A DNA stretch of 64,000 bases from an uncultured Bryobacterales bacterium (GTDB lineage Bacteria > Acidobacteriota > Terriglobia > Bryobacterales > UBA6623). The stretch covers positions 3,590,062 through 3,654,061 of the forward strand of contig OX638379.1 of the NCBI GenBank assembly GCA_951813605.1. Direction: 5' to 3'. The notes beneath the pieces are model-generated. The model was not told the DNA's origin, made no database searches, and saw only the letters and a list, made by a program, of their open reading frames with translations. Made by a program: the position numbers and the translations under genes. Each line of letters begins with the position of its first letter. The stretch's first letter is position 1. Below, piece after piece: positions 43,631 through 51,802 of this stretch.

Positions 43631-45372
43631 GGCCTCGACAGCTCCTCTTCGATCAGTTGCCGTTCATGCATCCGGGCGTACAAGCCTCCCCGGGCGAGCA
43701 GTTCGCGGTGCGACCCCTCATCCACGATGCGGCCCGCTTCCAAGACCACGATGCGGTTCACCAGACGTGCCGTCGAGACGCGGTGAGTGACGATTAGCAA
43801 CGTTCCGGCAAGCATTCTCCAGCGAATGCGCTGCAGAAGCTCGTGCTCGGTTTCCGCGTCGACGCTAGACGTGGCGTCATCGAGCACGAGGATACGGGGG
43901 TGACCAATCATGGCGCGGGCCAAAGCCACTCGCTGCTTCTGGCCTCCCGAGAGAGTGATTCCGCGCTCGCCGACCAGCGTCTGCAATCCATCGGGAAAGC
44001 TGTCCCCTTCGGTGTTCAGCATGGCCGCGGCGGCAGCGGCTTGCACTTCCTCTTCCGTCGCGTCCGGCTTGCCGAGGCAGATGTTCCTGGAGATGGTGCG
44101 GCTGAAGAGGAACGTTTCTTGCGGGACATGGCCAACAGAGCGTCGCAGCACTCCCAGGGAAAGCTCGCGGAGGTCGACGCCGTCCACGAGCACCGCGCCC
44201 TCGGTCGGCTCGAGAAGGCGCGGTACAAGGTTCGCGAGCGTCGACTTGCCGCTTCCGACCGGCCCGATGAGAGCGAGAGACTCCCCTTCCTGGACCCGCA
44301 GGTTGACCTCACTCAGGGCGGTAGAGGATGCCTTCGGATATACGACCGACACGTTCCGCCATTCGATTGATCCTCGGACCCGCTGGATACGGTGCTTTGT
44401 GCGGACGCTGTCGGCAATCTCAGGGCGATTCCCCATCAGCTCGTTGATGCGACCCAGCGAAACAATGCCGCGCTGCGTGATGTTCACGACCACGCCCATG
44501 CCGATCATGGGCCACGTGAGCATCCCCAGGAAATACCAAAACATCGTGAAGGTCCCGACCGTGATGCTGCCCTGCAGGACTCGCCAGCCGCCGAAGCCGA
44601 GCACAGCGATGCCGGCGAAGCGCACAAGGAGTTCGAGTAGCGGATAGAAGGTCCGCCATATGCGGACCAATCCGAGGCTCGCGTCCAAGTGCTCCGAGTT
44701 CGCCCCGGCAAAGCGCTCCTGCTCCTGAATACCCTGGTTGTAGGCGCGCAACATTCGCAGCCCCGCCAAGTGCTCCTGAACGCGCGTGCTGATCCCCGAG
44801 AAGCACCGCTGCACCATTTGGAATTGCTCGTGGGTGCGGCGGCCGAAGTATCCGACGCTTAGCGAAATCAGCGGCATTGGCGCGAAAATCAGGAGCGTCA
44901 GCACCCAGTCCGTCCAAGCCATGACCGAGAGCACGGCCACGAAGACGACTCCGAGCTCCGCCGTGTACATCAGGCCCGGACCGAGCAGCGACCGCACCTG
45001 CGAGAGATCGTTCGTCGCGCGGGCCATCAGGTCCCCGGTGCGGTACCGCTCGTAGAAGCGTCTGTCGAGCCGGACCAGGTGGGAGCTCAAATCGTTCCGC
45101 AGATCGTACTCAATGTCACGCGAGATCGTAATCAGGATCCAGCGCATGACGTACTGGGCAATCCCCTTGCATGCCGCCACGCCCAGCAGCAGCACCGCAA
45201 TCCGGTAGGCGGCTTCTCTATCTCCGGCGGCAAGCAAGTCGATGGCCTGGCCGATCAAGTAGGGAAGCGCGGTGGCGAGCAGCCCGCGGAACAAGAGAGC
45301 AATAAAGCCGCCAGCGTAGCGCCAGCGGTAGCGCAGCAAGTAGGGGCGAAGCGTGAAGAGCGTCGACAGCAA
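43627..45372 (-). CDS. ABC exporter half with degenerate ATP site, 581 aa
   Basis: A six-helix transmembrane domain (FIALLFRGLLATALPYLIGQ, VVFVAVLSVMAWTDWVLTLL) and a nucleotide-binding domain with Walker A GPVGSGKST at about 367, signature LSGGQKQR, and Walker B ILVLDDATSSVD at about 493. The residue after the Walker B Asp is Asp, not the catalytic Glu found in the partner. This asymmetry is known from heterodimeric exporters such as TM287/288, where one site hydrolyses poorly. The gene's 4-nt overlap with the partner implies translational coupling and stoichiometric assembly. It is separated by 7 nt from the DUF420 gene upstream. Confidence 0.9.
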   Translation of the reverse strand: MLSTLFTLRPYLLRYRWRYAGGFIALLFRGLLATALPYLIGQAIDLLAAGDREAAYRIAVLLLGVAACKGIAQYVMRWILITISRDIEYDLRNDLSSHLVRLDRRFYERYRTGDLMARATNDLSQVRSLLGPGLMYTAELGVVFVAVLSVMAWTDWVLTLLIFAPMPLISLSVGYFGRRTHEQFQMVQRCFSGISTRVQEHLAGLRMLRAYNQGIQEQERFAGANSEHLDASLGLVRIWRTFYPLLELLVRFAGIAVLGFGGWRVLQGSITVGTFTMFWYFLGMLTWPMIGMGVVVNITQRGIVSLGRINELMGNRPEIADSVRTKHRIQRVRGSIEWRNVSVVYPKASSTALSEVNLRVQEGESLALIGPVGSGKSTLANLVPRLLEPTEGAVLVDGVDLRELSLGVLRRSVGHVPQETFLFSRTISRNICLGKPDATEEEVQAAAAAAMLNTEGDSFPDGLQTLVGERGITLSGGQKQRVALARAMIGHPRILVLDDATSSVDAETEHELLQRIRWRMLAGTLLIVTHRVSTARLVNRIVVLEAGRIVDEGSHRELLARGGLYARMHERQLIEEELSRP

Positions 45373-45379
45373 GATCGGA

Positions 45380-45793
45380 CTAACCGTGGTAGAGCATCCA
45401 GTAAATGACGATTCCCGTCACCGAAACGTACATCCAGAGCGGCCAAGTCCAGCGCGCGATCCTGCGATGGCGGTCGAAAGCTCCTCGCCACGCCCTGAAC
45501 AGCGTGAGCGAGGCCAAAGGCACGATGACAATCGCCAGCACGATATGACTCACGAGGATGGAGAAATAGACTGGCCGGATCCAACCCTGCCCGGTGTACG
45601 CGACGGAACCGACCTGCCAGTGGTAGACCAAGTAGCTCCCTAGAAACGCCGTCGAAGCGACGCAAGCGCAGAGCATGCAGGCCTTGTGCCGCTGGGTTTC
45701 GCCGCGCCGGATATGGAAGTACCCTAGCGAAAGGAATACCGTGGCGAGCGAGTTCAAGCTCGCGTTGACCGCGGGAAGGTCGGCGACGTCCAT
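45380..45793 (-). CDS. DUF420 membrane protein, 137 aa
   Basis: A small protein with four hydrophobic helices; DLPAVNASLNSLATVFLSLGYFHIRRG at the start and HKACMLCACVASTAFLGSYLVYH give the DUF420 pattern, with conserved His in HIRRG, HKACM, YHWQ and SHIVLA. Family members such as YozB/CtaM-type proteins are linked to haem-copper oxidase maturation; whether that holds here is inference. The start at 45793 is chosen because the protein begins with the family motif there and GGAG lies about 10 nt upstream. It sits between an ABC-2 permease and an ABC exporter pair on the same strand, an arrangement suggestive of one operon. Confidence 0.78.
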   Translation of the reverse strand: MDVADLPAVNASLNSLATVFLSLGYFHIRRGETQRHKACMLCACVASTAFLGSYLVYHWQVGSVAYTGQGWIRPVYFSILVSHIVLAIVIVPLASLTLFRAWRGAFDRHRRIARWTWPLWMYVSVTGIVIYWMLYHG

Positions 45794-45830
45794 TCTTCTG
45801 TACTCCCGGTACCGAACGGTACCGTCGCCG

Positions 45831-46670
45831 TCAAGCAAGGCCAGCCGCCTCCGCGCGCGACGCTCGGTACCAGGCGCCTGCGATCATCAGGAGCCCGAAT
45901 CCGCCTAGCACCAGCCAGCAGGTAGCTGCCGACGGGGCCGACTCGGGGAGCGGCCCGCCGAGGAGCCGACGCAATTCAACGACGCCATACGAGAGCGGGT
46001 TGGCGGCGGTCAGCCACCGCACCCAGGTCGACGATCCGTCGATGGGAAACACACCGCCGGACATCAGCCACATCGGCATCAAGAGCAGGTTCATGATCGA
46101 GTGGAAGCCCTGCACTGAGTTCAGCCACCACGCGCAGAAGAAGCCCAGCGCGGTGAGGCCGCAGGCAATGAGGAACAGTATCCCGAATACCGCGGGCAAC
46201 GTGGCCGGGTCGATGCTCAGACCCGCCAGAGGTGCCAGGGGCAGCAGGAGGGCCCCTTGGATCGCGCCGAGCGTGGTGGCCCCGCACACCTTGCCCAAGA
46301 CTAGGGACAGCCGCGATACGGGAGCCACGAGCACCCCTAGCAGGAAGCCCTCGCGACGATCCTCGATCAGGGAGATATTGGCGAAGATTGACGTGAAGAG
46401 CACGGCGAGCGCCAGGGTTCCCGGAAAGAAGAATTGCGCATAGCCGCCCTCCGCGACGAGCAGCGAAGACCCGAATCCAGAGCCCAGTACAAACCAGAAG
46501 AGCAGGGGCGTGGACAGGCTGCCGACGATTCGGCTCCGCTGGCGGTAGAAGCCGCGTATTTCGCGGAGCCAGAGCGTGCCGGCGCACAGCCAGAAGCTGG
46601 GAGAGGGTACGGACTCGTCGCCTGCCGCAGGCATCGCGACAACTGCCCCTGGAGGCGAGCTGGACATCAA
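45831..46670 (-). CDS. ABC-2-type transporter permease, 279 aa
   Basis: Six hydrophobic segments with the ABC-2 pattern: REIRGFYRQRSRIVGSLSTPLLFWFVLGSGFG, FFFPGTLALAVLFTSIFANISLIEDRREGFLLGVLVAPVSR, and the MLMPMWLMSGGVFPI-like NLLLMPMWLMSGGVFPID segment. It is the membrane part of a DrrB/NodJ-type exporter. No ATPase gene is adjacent; the only DrrA-like ATPase is at 57981, 11 kb away on the other strand. It is followed 38 nt later by the DUF420 gene, so co-transcription with it and the exporter pair is likely. Confidence 0.85.
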   Translation of the reverse strand: MMSSSPPGAVVAMPAAGDESVPSPSFWLCAGTLWLREIRGFYRQRSRIVGSLSTPLLFWFVLGSGFGSSLLVAEGGYAQFFFPGTLALAVLFTSIFANISLIEDRREGFLLGVLVAPVSRLSLVLGKVCGATTLGAIQGALLLPLAPLAGLSIDPATLPAVFGILFLIACGLTALGFFCAWWLNSVQGFHSIMNLLLMPMWLMSGGVFPIDGSSTWVRWLTAANPLSYGVVELRRLLGGPLPESAPSAATCWLVLGGFGLLMIAGAWYRASRAEAAGLA

Positions 46671-47282
46671 GCTAAGCTGGCTCGGCTGCGCTGGAACCGA
46701 GCTGGAATCACCATTCTAGGCGATTGGCAGACTGGCTGTTGGCAAGGCTTCCGGACGAGCCGCCGGAGGGCAGGAATTTGCGGCGCCGCTTCACTAGGCA
46801 AGGCCCCGCACCCGCCGGCCTGAAGGAGACATTGTCTACCCATAGCGCGCCGCAGCAGATCTTCCCCTAGGGCGGGGCGACGGACCGCCGAGGGCCTGGG
46901 TCGCGTGCGGTCCGACATCGTGGCGATCCTAGAGCAATCGAACCAAGTTGTCCGATTGCCTGGGAGAGCAGGGTGAGGCAATGCAACTGTCAGGTCCCTG
47001 ACAGGCGTGGGGCAGGTGTTTCCACGGTCGGCCGGGCTAGTCGAAGTCGAACTCGGCTGGGCGAGGCCCGGGCCGAGCGTCGCGCGCCGCCGCTCGATGA
47101 ATTGGTGGCCGCCAATCTACGCTCGCGGCCATCAAGCTCAATTCGCTTAAGGCAAAAAGCCTCGTGCGTCCGCCCCCTGGTGACCGGTCGAGATGCTAGA
47201 TCGCTAATAGCAGCAGGAAGGCTTGCTCGGCAGGCGAAGCGCCTTGTCGCTTGGCTACGCCTGTGAAGACTTCGAACAGGAC
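46671..47282. other. intergenic stretch with one palindrome, no gene
   Basis: The 612 bases between an ABC permease start and a phosphoesterase stop show no supported ORF. A perfect inverted repeat, CTGTCAGG/CCTGACAG with a 2-nt centre, lies at 46987-47004 and could be a regulatory site or part of a decayed element. Confidence 0.4.
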
Positions 47283-47876
47283 TTAGAGTTCCAGCAGATA
47301 GCCGCGCTTGCCCACATTCGCCGCCACCGTCGATCCAAGGCGGACCTCCCGGCCCGCTCCCTCATGGATATGCCCGCAGAAGCAGTACGACGGCTGGTGT
47401 TCTTCGATGTAGTCCAGCACGGCCCTGCTGCCGAAATGCAATCCAGGTGCGGCCTCGTCGAGTTCGGTGTTCAAGGGCGGCGCGTGGCTGACAAGCACCT
47501 GCGGGCTCAGATTTGCGAACTTCGCTAGCCGCTCCCCAAGTTCCCGCTCGGTGTATTCGCCGGGCGTGTCGAACGGGGTGGGATTGGAGTACCCCATCCC
47601 CACGATGTGCGTTCCATCGATGTCAAAGACCGTGTCGTGGAAATCCCGGAACCCGTGGCGCTCGCAGAACTCGCGCACCTGATCCGCGGTTTCGTTGTTG
47701 CCGGGCATCACCCAAAGGCTTTCGCCCAGAGGCGCCAGCACTGGCGCGCACGGGTCCAGGGGGGCCGGCCACGTCACCAGATCTCCCGCGGCTATGTAGA
47801 TGTCCGCCTCCACGGCGACAGCTCGACGCAAGCTGGCGATGTCGCCGTGGATGTCGGAGAATATCTGGACTCGCAC
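47283..47876 (-). CDS. metallophosphoesterase, 197 aa
   Basis: All calcineurin-like phosphoesterase motifs are visible: FSDIHGD (Asp, His), AAGDLV (Asp), PGNNE (Asn; the usual GNHE is GNNE here), SHAPP (His) and CGHIHE (His). The compact size suggests a YfcE-like or 2',3'-cyclic-nucleotide-type phosphoesterase rather than a large nuclease. The start is a GTG at 47874-47876 preceded by GGAGGT at short spacing. It is the third gene of an apparent operon after the rhodanese and a 72-aa protein, 11 nt downstream of the latter. The GNNE variant is unusual: the His of GNHE is the general acid in many enzymes. Confidence 0.83.
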   Translation of the reverse strand: MRVQIFSDIHGDIASLRRAVAVEADIYIAAGDLVTWPAPLDPCAPVLAPLGESLWVMPGNNETADQVREFCERHGFRDFHDTVFDIDGTHIVGMGYSNPTPFDTPGEYTERELGERLAKFANLSPQVLVSHAPPLNTELDEAAPGLHFGSRAVLDYIEEHQPSYCFCGHIHEGAGREVRLGSTVAANVGKRGYLLEL

Positions 47877-47887
47877 GGTACCTCCGA

Positions 47888-48106
47888 TCAACGAAACCGG
47901 CGGGTCGCCGCCAGCCGCTTGCGAGCCTTCTCGGTGGCATCTGCTACCGCCTCCCAATGCGTCTCGCCGGTGGCGGTGGCGATCGTCGCACCGGGTGACA
48001 CGTTGTCGGCCTTGGCATGCCAAGTCGTTCCGATTCGGTACGACGTGATGCGAACCGGCCAGCCGGAAAGTTCAAACTGACGGACTGTGAAGTGCTCGGC
48101 TTTCAT
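47888..48106 (-). CDS. small uncharacterised protein between rhodanese and phosphoesterase, 72 aa
   Basis: Seventy-two residues: KAEHFTVRQFELSGWPVRITSYRIGTTWHAKADN, an ATIATATGETHWEAVADAT block and a basic C-terminus (EKARKRLAATRRFR). The start codon overlaps the rhodanese stop (ATGA), and the stop lies 11 nt before the phosphoesterase start, so it is firmly inside an operon. The composition is like small DUF or ferredoxin-adaptor proteins, but no known family is identified. The spacing suggests a role connected to the two enzymes. Confidence 0.65.
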   Translation of the reverse strand: MKAEHFTVRQFELSGWPVRITSYRIGTTWHAKADNVSPGATIATATGETHWEAVADATEKARKRLAATRRFR

Positions 48107-48948
48107 GCGCCTCGGGAGACAGGCGCCCCGACCAAATTGCCCCACTCGGTCCAAGAGCCGTCGTAGTTGGTCACGTTGTCGAGTCCGAGCAGGTACTTGA
48201 GGACAAACCACGAATGGCTCGACCGCTCGCCGATGCGGCAGTAGGCGATGATCGGCTTCGTCCCGCTGATGCCGGCATCCCGATAGATAGCCCTGAGTGC
48301 GTCCGCGCTCTTGAAGGTCCCGTCGGCGGCGCAGGCCTTGACCCAAGGAATGTTGCTGGCTCCCGGTATATGCCCGCCGCGCTGGCAGGTCTCCGGCAAT
48401 CCGGGCGGCGACAGGATCTCGCCGGTGAATTCCTCGGGGCTGCGCACGTCCACCAATTCCACCGACCCGGATTCCACCGCGGCGCTGACTTGCGGCAGGA
48501 AGGAGCGTATCGAGTTGTCGGGCCCGGAGGCTTTGTAGCTCGCCGGGGCCGGGCTCGGCGTGTCGGTCGAAAGCTCTCTCCCTTCGGCCAGCCACTTGAC
48601 ACGTCCCCCGTCCATCAAGCGCGCGTCGGCGTGACCGTAAACCTTCATCTGCCAGAATGCCCACGCCGCGAACCAATTGTTGTTGTCGCCGTACAAGACG
48701 ACAGTCGTGTCGTTGCTGATGCCGCTGTCCGCCATCAGCTTCTCGAAAGCGTCCTTTGGAACGATGTCTCGTCGCACCGTGTCGCACAGCTGGCTATCCC
48801 AAGCCCAGCCGACCGCGCCCGGCACGTGGCCCTCCGCGTAGGATGCAGTGTTCACATCGACCTCGACGACCCGAACGCCAGCATCCGCGCCATGCTGGGA
48901 GACCCATTCCGTGCTGACAAGGACCTCGTTGTGCGCATAATTCGCCAT
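48103..48948 (-). CDS. thiosulfate sulfurtransferase (rhodanese, SseA-like), 281 aa
   Basis: Two rhodanese domains: an N-terminal inactive one (VSTEWVSQHG..VRVVEVDVNTASYAEGHVPGAVGW) and a C-terminal catalytic one (VELVDVRSPEEFTGE, GGHIPGASNIPW, AYCRIGERSSHSWFVL) with active-site Cys237. It transfers sulfane sulfur from thiosulfate or mercaptopyruvate to cyanide or thiols. The start at 48948 agrees with the family's N-terminus. It heads the operon with the 72-aa protein and the phosphoesterase. CRIGERSS is the mycobacterial CysA-like loop rather than the CGSGVTA loop of mercaptopyruvate enzymes. Confidence 0.9.
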   Translation of the reverse strand: MANYAHNEVLVSTEWVSQHGADAGVRVVEVDVNTASYAEGHVPGAVGWAWDSQLCDTVRRDIVPKDAFEKLMADSGISNDTTVVLYGDNNNWFAAWAFWQMKVYGHADARLMDGGRVKWLAEGRELSTDTPSPAPASYKASGPDNSIRSFLPQVSAAVESGSVELVDVRSPEEFTGEILSPPGLPETCQRGGHIPGASNIPWVKACAADGTFKSADALRAIYRDAGISGTKPIIAYCRIGERSSHSWFVLKYLLGLDNVTNYDGSWTEWGNLVGAPVSRGA

Positions 48949-49221
48949 TGCGTGCCTCCGTCCCCGATAGGGGTTCTTTGTCGATTATAAGGGGCTGCCA
49001 CAAGCGCAAACCGCAAGCCAAGTGTCGCCTTCCTAATTCGCTGAAACAGTCAAAGAGCGCGGCCTGGGACGCCAACTCATTCAAAGTAGGCTTCAATTCG
49101 CTCTCCAACTGTCGGGGGCCTTTGGTGCCAGCCGTGCAATCTTCCAGCGGACGTCCCGGCAGAAACTCGGGGCATGCCGAACACGCTCGCCCTAGCGACG
49201 AAGATCTCTCTGTGAGCGGCT

Positions 49222-49857
49222 CTATCGCAGGCTGAACGGCGGGTAGCGGTCGGTGACTAGCAGGAATGCGTAGGCTTGGACCCTTAGCGCCCAGCGACAG
49301 GCCCCAACCACGAAATCAAATAGAGCGGGCGGATAGCGTCCCGTCAGCAAGATGGCAAACCAAGCCGTCACAATCGCTAGGATGACGGCTATTCCCACGA
49401 GCGCGAGGGCGATAACGTGCGGCAACGCCAGGAGCCACTTGACCAGCGGAAGCCAGCGATTGAGATCGTGTTTAGCGTCTGGGTAGTCGATCTCCAGATG
49501 CACCGTCTGTTCGTCGACTGTCGATGGATACCGATCAGTGAGAAGGGCGACGTAGGCAAGCACGCGTCCCTGGAATCGGGTGAACTCTCGTAAGAAGTCG
49601 AACCACCACCGCGGGTATCGCCGCCGGAAGAGTATCATCAGCGCCGTCGCTACGACGATGGATGCAAGGCCCCCGGTAGTCTCTGCGGTTGCTTCGCCGC
49701 TTGCATCTTCGATCATGGTGAAGCTTGACGAAAGCAGGCCCGCGATCACGACGATCGGAATCGCCCAGATGATGCGCAAGAAAGTCGTCAGGCGGTCGAG
49801 CCGGTCAGGATAGTCCACCTGAAGGCGGGCGGCGTATTGGGAAGACTGCGGGTCCAT
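49222..49857 (-). CDS. DUF4389 membrane protein, 211 aa
   Basis: Two DUF4389 units in tandem: DYPDRLDRLTTFLRIIWAIPIVVIAGL...RYPRWWFDFLREFTRFQGRVLAYVALLTDRYPS and DYPDAKHDLNRWLPLVKWLLALPHVIALALVGI...RYPPALFDFVVGACRWALRVQAYAFLLVTDRYP. Each has two hydrophobic helices and a conserved WxFD core. The family is widespread and membrane-bound, with no known biochemical function. GGAG lies just upstream of the ATG. The gene stands alone between the rhodanese operon and the propeller gene, co-oriented with both. Confidence 0.85.
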   Translation of the reverse strand: MDPQSSQYAARLQVDYPDRLDRLTTFLRIIWAIPIVVIAGLLSSSFTMIEDASGEATAETTGGLASIVVATALMILFRRRYPRWWFDFLREFTRFQGRVLAYVALLTDRYPSTVDEQTVHLEIDYPDAKHDLNRWLPLVKWLLALPHVIALALVGIAVILAIVTAWFAILLTGRYPPALFDFVVGACRWALRVQAYAFLLVTDRYPPFSLR

Positions 49858-49963
49858 TGCTCCGGCATTCTACCCCACGGCTTGAATCGTCGTTTGTGAT
49901 CCAATCCGCCTCGTTCGCGAGGCAATCGCGATCCATCTTCGAACACCATGACGCACCCGGTGG

Positions 49964-51205
49964 CTACGACGCGGCGAGTCGGACCAAGTCGCGCCCGTAG
50001 CGCAGGAGGATCCCGCCGTCGATCACCGCGGTCCCGTACAGCCGGCCCCGGACAGACAGGCTGTTCTTAGCCAGTGTCGCGAACTCGTCGCCCCCGCTCA
50101 CCACCGTCGTTGTCCCGTCGACGCCGAAGAAGTAGATTCTGTCTCCCAGTCCGATCGCGGACGCCCAGCATTGGCCCTCCAGCCGCGAGTACCAGACCTG
50201 GTCCCCGGAATCCCCGCGAAGGCAGAACGCCACGCCCGCCTTGCTCACCATGTAGACGCGGTCCCGATGCACGAGCGGCGAGCTGAAGTACGATGATGCC
50301 TGCTCCGCGCGCCAAGCCAGCGCGGGGACTTCTTCGACGGTCGCCCCGAATCGAATGGCCGCGGTCCGGCCCTTGCTGCTGGACCCGATGACCGCTCCTC
50401 CGGCGACTGGGACCGGCGAGGCGATGAACGCGCCGTCGAAGCCTTCGATTGTCCAGAGTGACGTGCCATCGGCAGTGTCGTACGCTTCGACCGTCTTGCC
50501 CGAGCTGACCAGGGCGATCTCTCGCCCCAAGTGCATGATCACGGACGGGGTGCTCCACGAGACCCCTTCCGGACGAGCCGCCCTCCATACGGTCCGCCCG
50601 GTCGCTGGGTCCAAGCAAATCAAATAGGAAGGGCGGTCGTGCGCGACAAGCGCCAGCACTCCCTCGTGGCACAGCCGGAGCGAACTCCCGATGCCGTGGC
50701 GACCGCCGAACTCGCCGAATTCGTCGGTTAGCCTGCGCTCCCAGAGCACCTCGCCGTCGTGATCGACCGCGAGCAGGTTGCCGGTTTCGTAAAACGCGAA
50801 GACGGCGTCCGCACTGGCCGCGGGCGTCGGCGCCGCCTTGCTGACCATGTTGGAGTCTCGGATCCGCTGGCTGGAATCCCGCCGGCAGGTCCAGACCGGT
50901 TCGCCTGACGCGAGGTCCAACGCGGTCAGAAGCAGCGCTTCCTTGTTCGGCCCTTCGACCCCGGTAACGAATGCTTTCTCGCCGGCCACAACGGGGCTGG
51001 ACTGCCCGTAGCCTGGAATCGGCGCGCTCCACGCCACGCTGCTCGCATCGGACCACTCAAGGGGCAGGGCCTGCCCCGGCCCAAGAGAGCCGTGCCCGTT
51101 GTTCAAGAACTGTGCCCAGGGCTTGGCATGGGCTAGGGTCGACCCTGCCAAAGTGCAGAGAAACGCGCGACGGCCCCACGGGCGTGATCTACTCGATTCG
51201 CACAT
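49964..51205 (-). CDS. Tat-exported PQQ-type beta-propeller protein, 413 aa
   Basis: A twin-arginine leader (SSRSRPWGRRAFLCTLAGSTLAHA) is followed by propeller blades: LDLASGEPVWTCR, AVDHDGEVLWERR, LDPATGRTVWRAA, DTADGTSLWTIEG and a final DRIYFFGVDGTTTVVSGGDEF. It is the third such protein in the window, but differs from the other two by its Tat signal and by the missing WxxFRGP entry motif. The substrate is unknown. The AVAWSAPIPGYGQSSPVV blade entry is shared with the family. The 5' flank leads to a 60-nt gap before the 88-aa gene upstream on the same strand. Confidence 0.82.
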   Translation of the reverse strand: MCESSRSRPWGRRAFLCTLAGSTLAHAKPWAQFLNNGHGSLGPGQALPLEWSDASSVAWSAPIPGYGQSSPVVAGEKAFVTGVEGPNKEALLLTALDLASGEPVWTCRRDSSQRIRDSNMVSKAAPTPAASADAVFAFYETGNLLAVDHDGEVLWERRLTDEFGEFGGRHGIGSSLRLCHEGVLALVAHDRPSYLICLDPATGRTVWRAARPEGVSWSTPSVIMHLGREIALVSSGKTVEAYDTADGTSLWTIEGFDGAFIASPVPVAGGAVIGSSSKGRTAAIRFGATVEEVPALAWRAEQASSYFSSPLVHRDRVYMVSKAGVAFCLRGDSGDQVWYSRLEGQCWASAIGLGDRIYFFGVDGTTTVVSGGDEFATLAKNSLSVRGRLYGTAVIDGGILLRYGRDLVRLAAS

Positions 51206-51259
51206 AAGATTCTGTCCTGTTCTTACCTGAGTTCGGCGAGAGTCGAGGGCAGCGAGACG

Positions 51260-51526
51260 CTAGCAACTCCGGGCATCCGGATAGTCGGATTCCTCCCTGT
51301 CCGCGCCGGCGCCTTCAATCGCTTCGTTTCGCGCCCGGAATGACGACCGGCGGTGCATCTCGTAGTTGGCGGCGCTGTGGGCCAGCATGGCGACGAGCCG
51401 CAGGTACTGCGCTTCCGTGAGTGTGAACGCGGTCACTCCGAGCTGTACGTGGACGCAACCACGAGTGCAGCAGACGACCGAACCGAGCCCTTCGTACCGG
51501 GCGAGCAACCCCGAATTGCCTTTCAC
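51260..51526 (-). CDS. small cysteine-motif protein, 88 aa
   Basis: An 88-residue protein with a central YEGLGSVVCCTRGCVHVQLG segment (CC-x3-C) and an ALTEAQYxRLVAML-like helix, then a charged tail. The spacing of the Cys residues resembles small zinc- or haem-binding proteins, and the VCC..GCVHVQ block recalls a conserved group of uncharacterised bacterial proteins with a LTE.qf..L helix. No signal peptide. Function unknown. Downstream lies the Tat propeller; upstream is an AT-rich control region with a perfect palindrome at 51657-51674. Confidence 0.6.
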   Translation of the reverse strand: MKGNSGLLARYEGLGSVVCCTRGCVHVQLGVTAFTLTEAQYLRLVAMLAHSAANYEMHRRSSFRARNEAIEGAGADREESDYPDARSC

Positions 51527-51656
51527 AGTCTTCCGCCTGATCCGGGCAACCAGTCAGGGCGGGATCGGCGAGCGGGCGGGCACTCGGAACTGATTGCGGG
51601 CATACTTGCAACATAGATGCATATCATAACAGGTTTCGGTATTATGAAATCGAAAT

Positions 51657-51674
51657 TTGCAGAATATTCTGCAA
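51657..51674 (-). promoter_or_regulatory. perfect palindrome in an AT-rich upstream region
   Basis: TTGCAGAATATTCTGCAA is an uninterrupted 18-bp palindrome, 131 nt upstream of the 88-aa gene and in a local AT-rich island (51600-51700) unlike the rest of the window. Two ATATCAT repeats flank it. It looks like an operator for a dimeric repressor; which one is unknown. Confidence 0.5.
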
Positions 51675-51802
51675 CTGAATATCATATAGTGCGGTCTGCT
51701 TGCCGCTGAAACAGATTGATCGGACGAGTCATTCGGACCGGCCTGATGCAGCGTCCGTCCGCTAGACGTACGTTCGAGCAAGATTCGTGGGCGGCCGACC
51801 AC

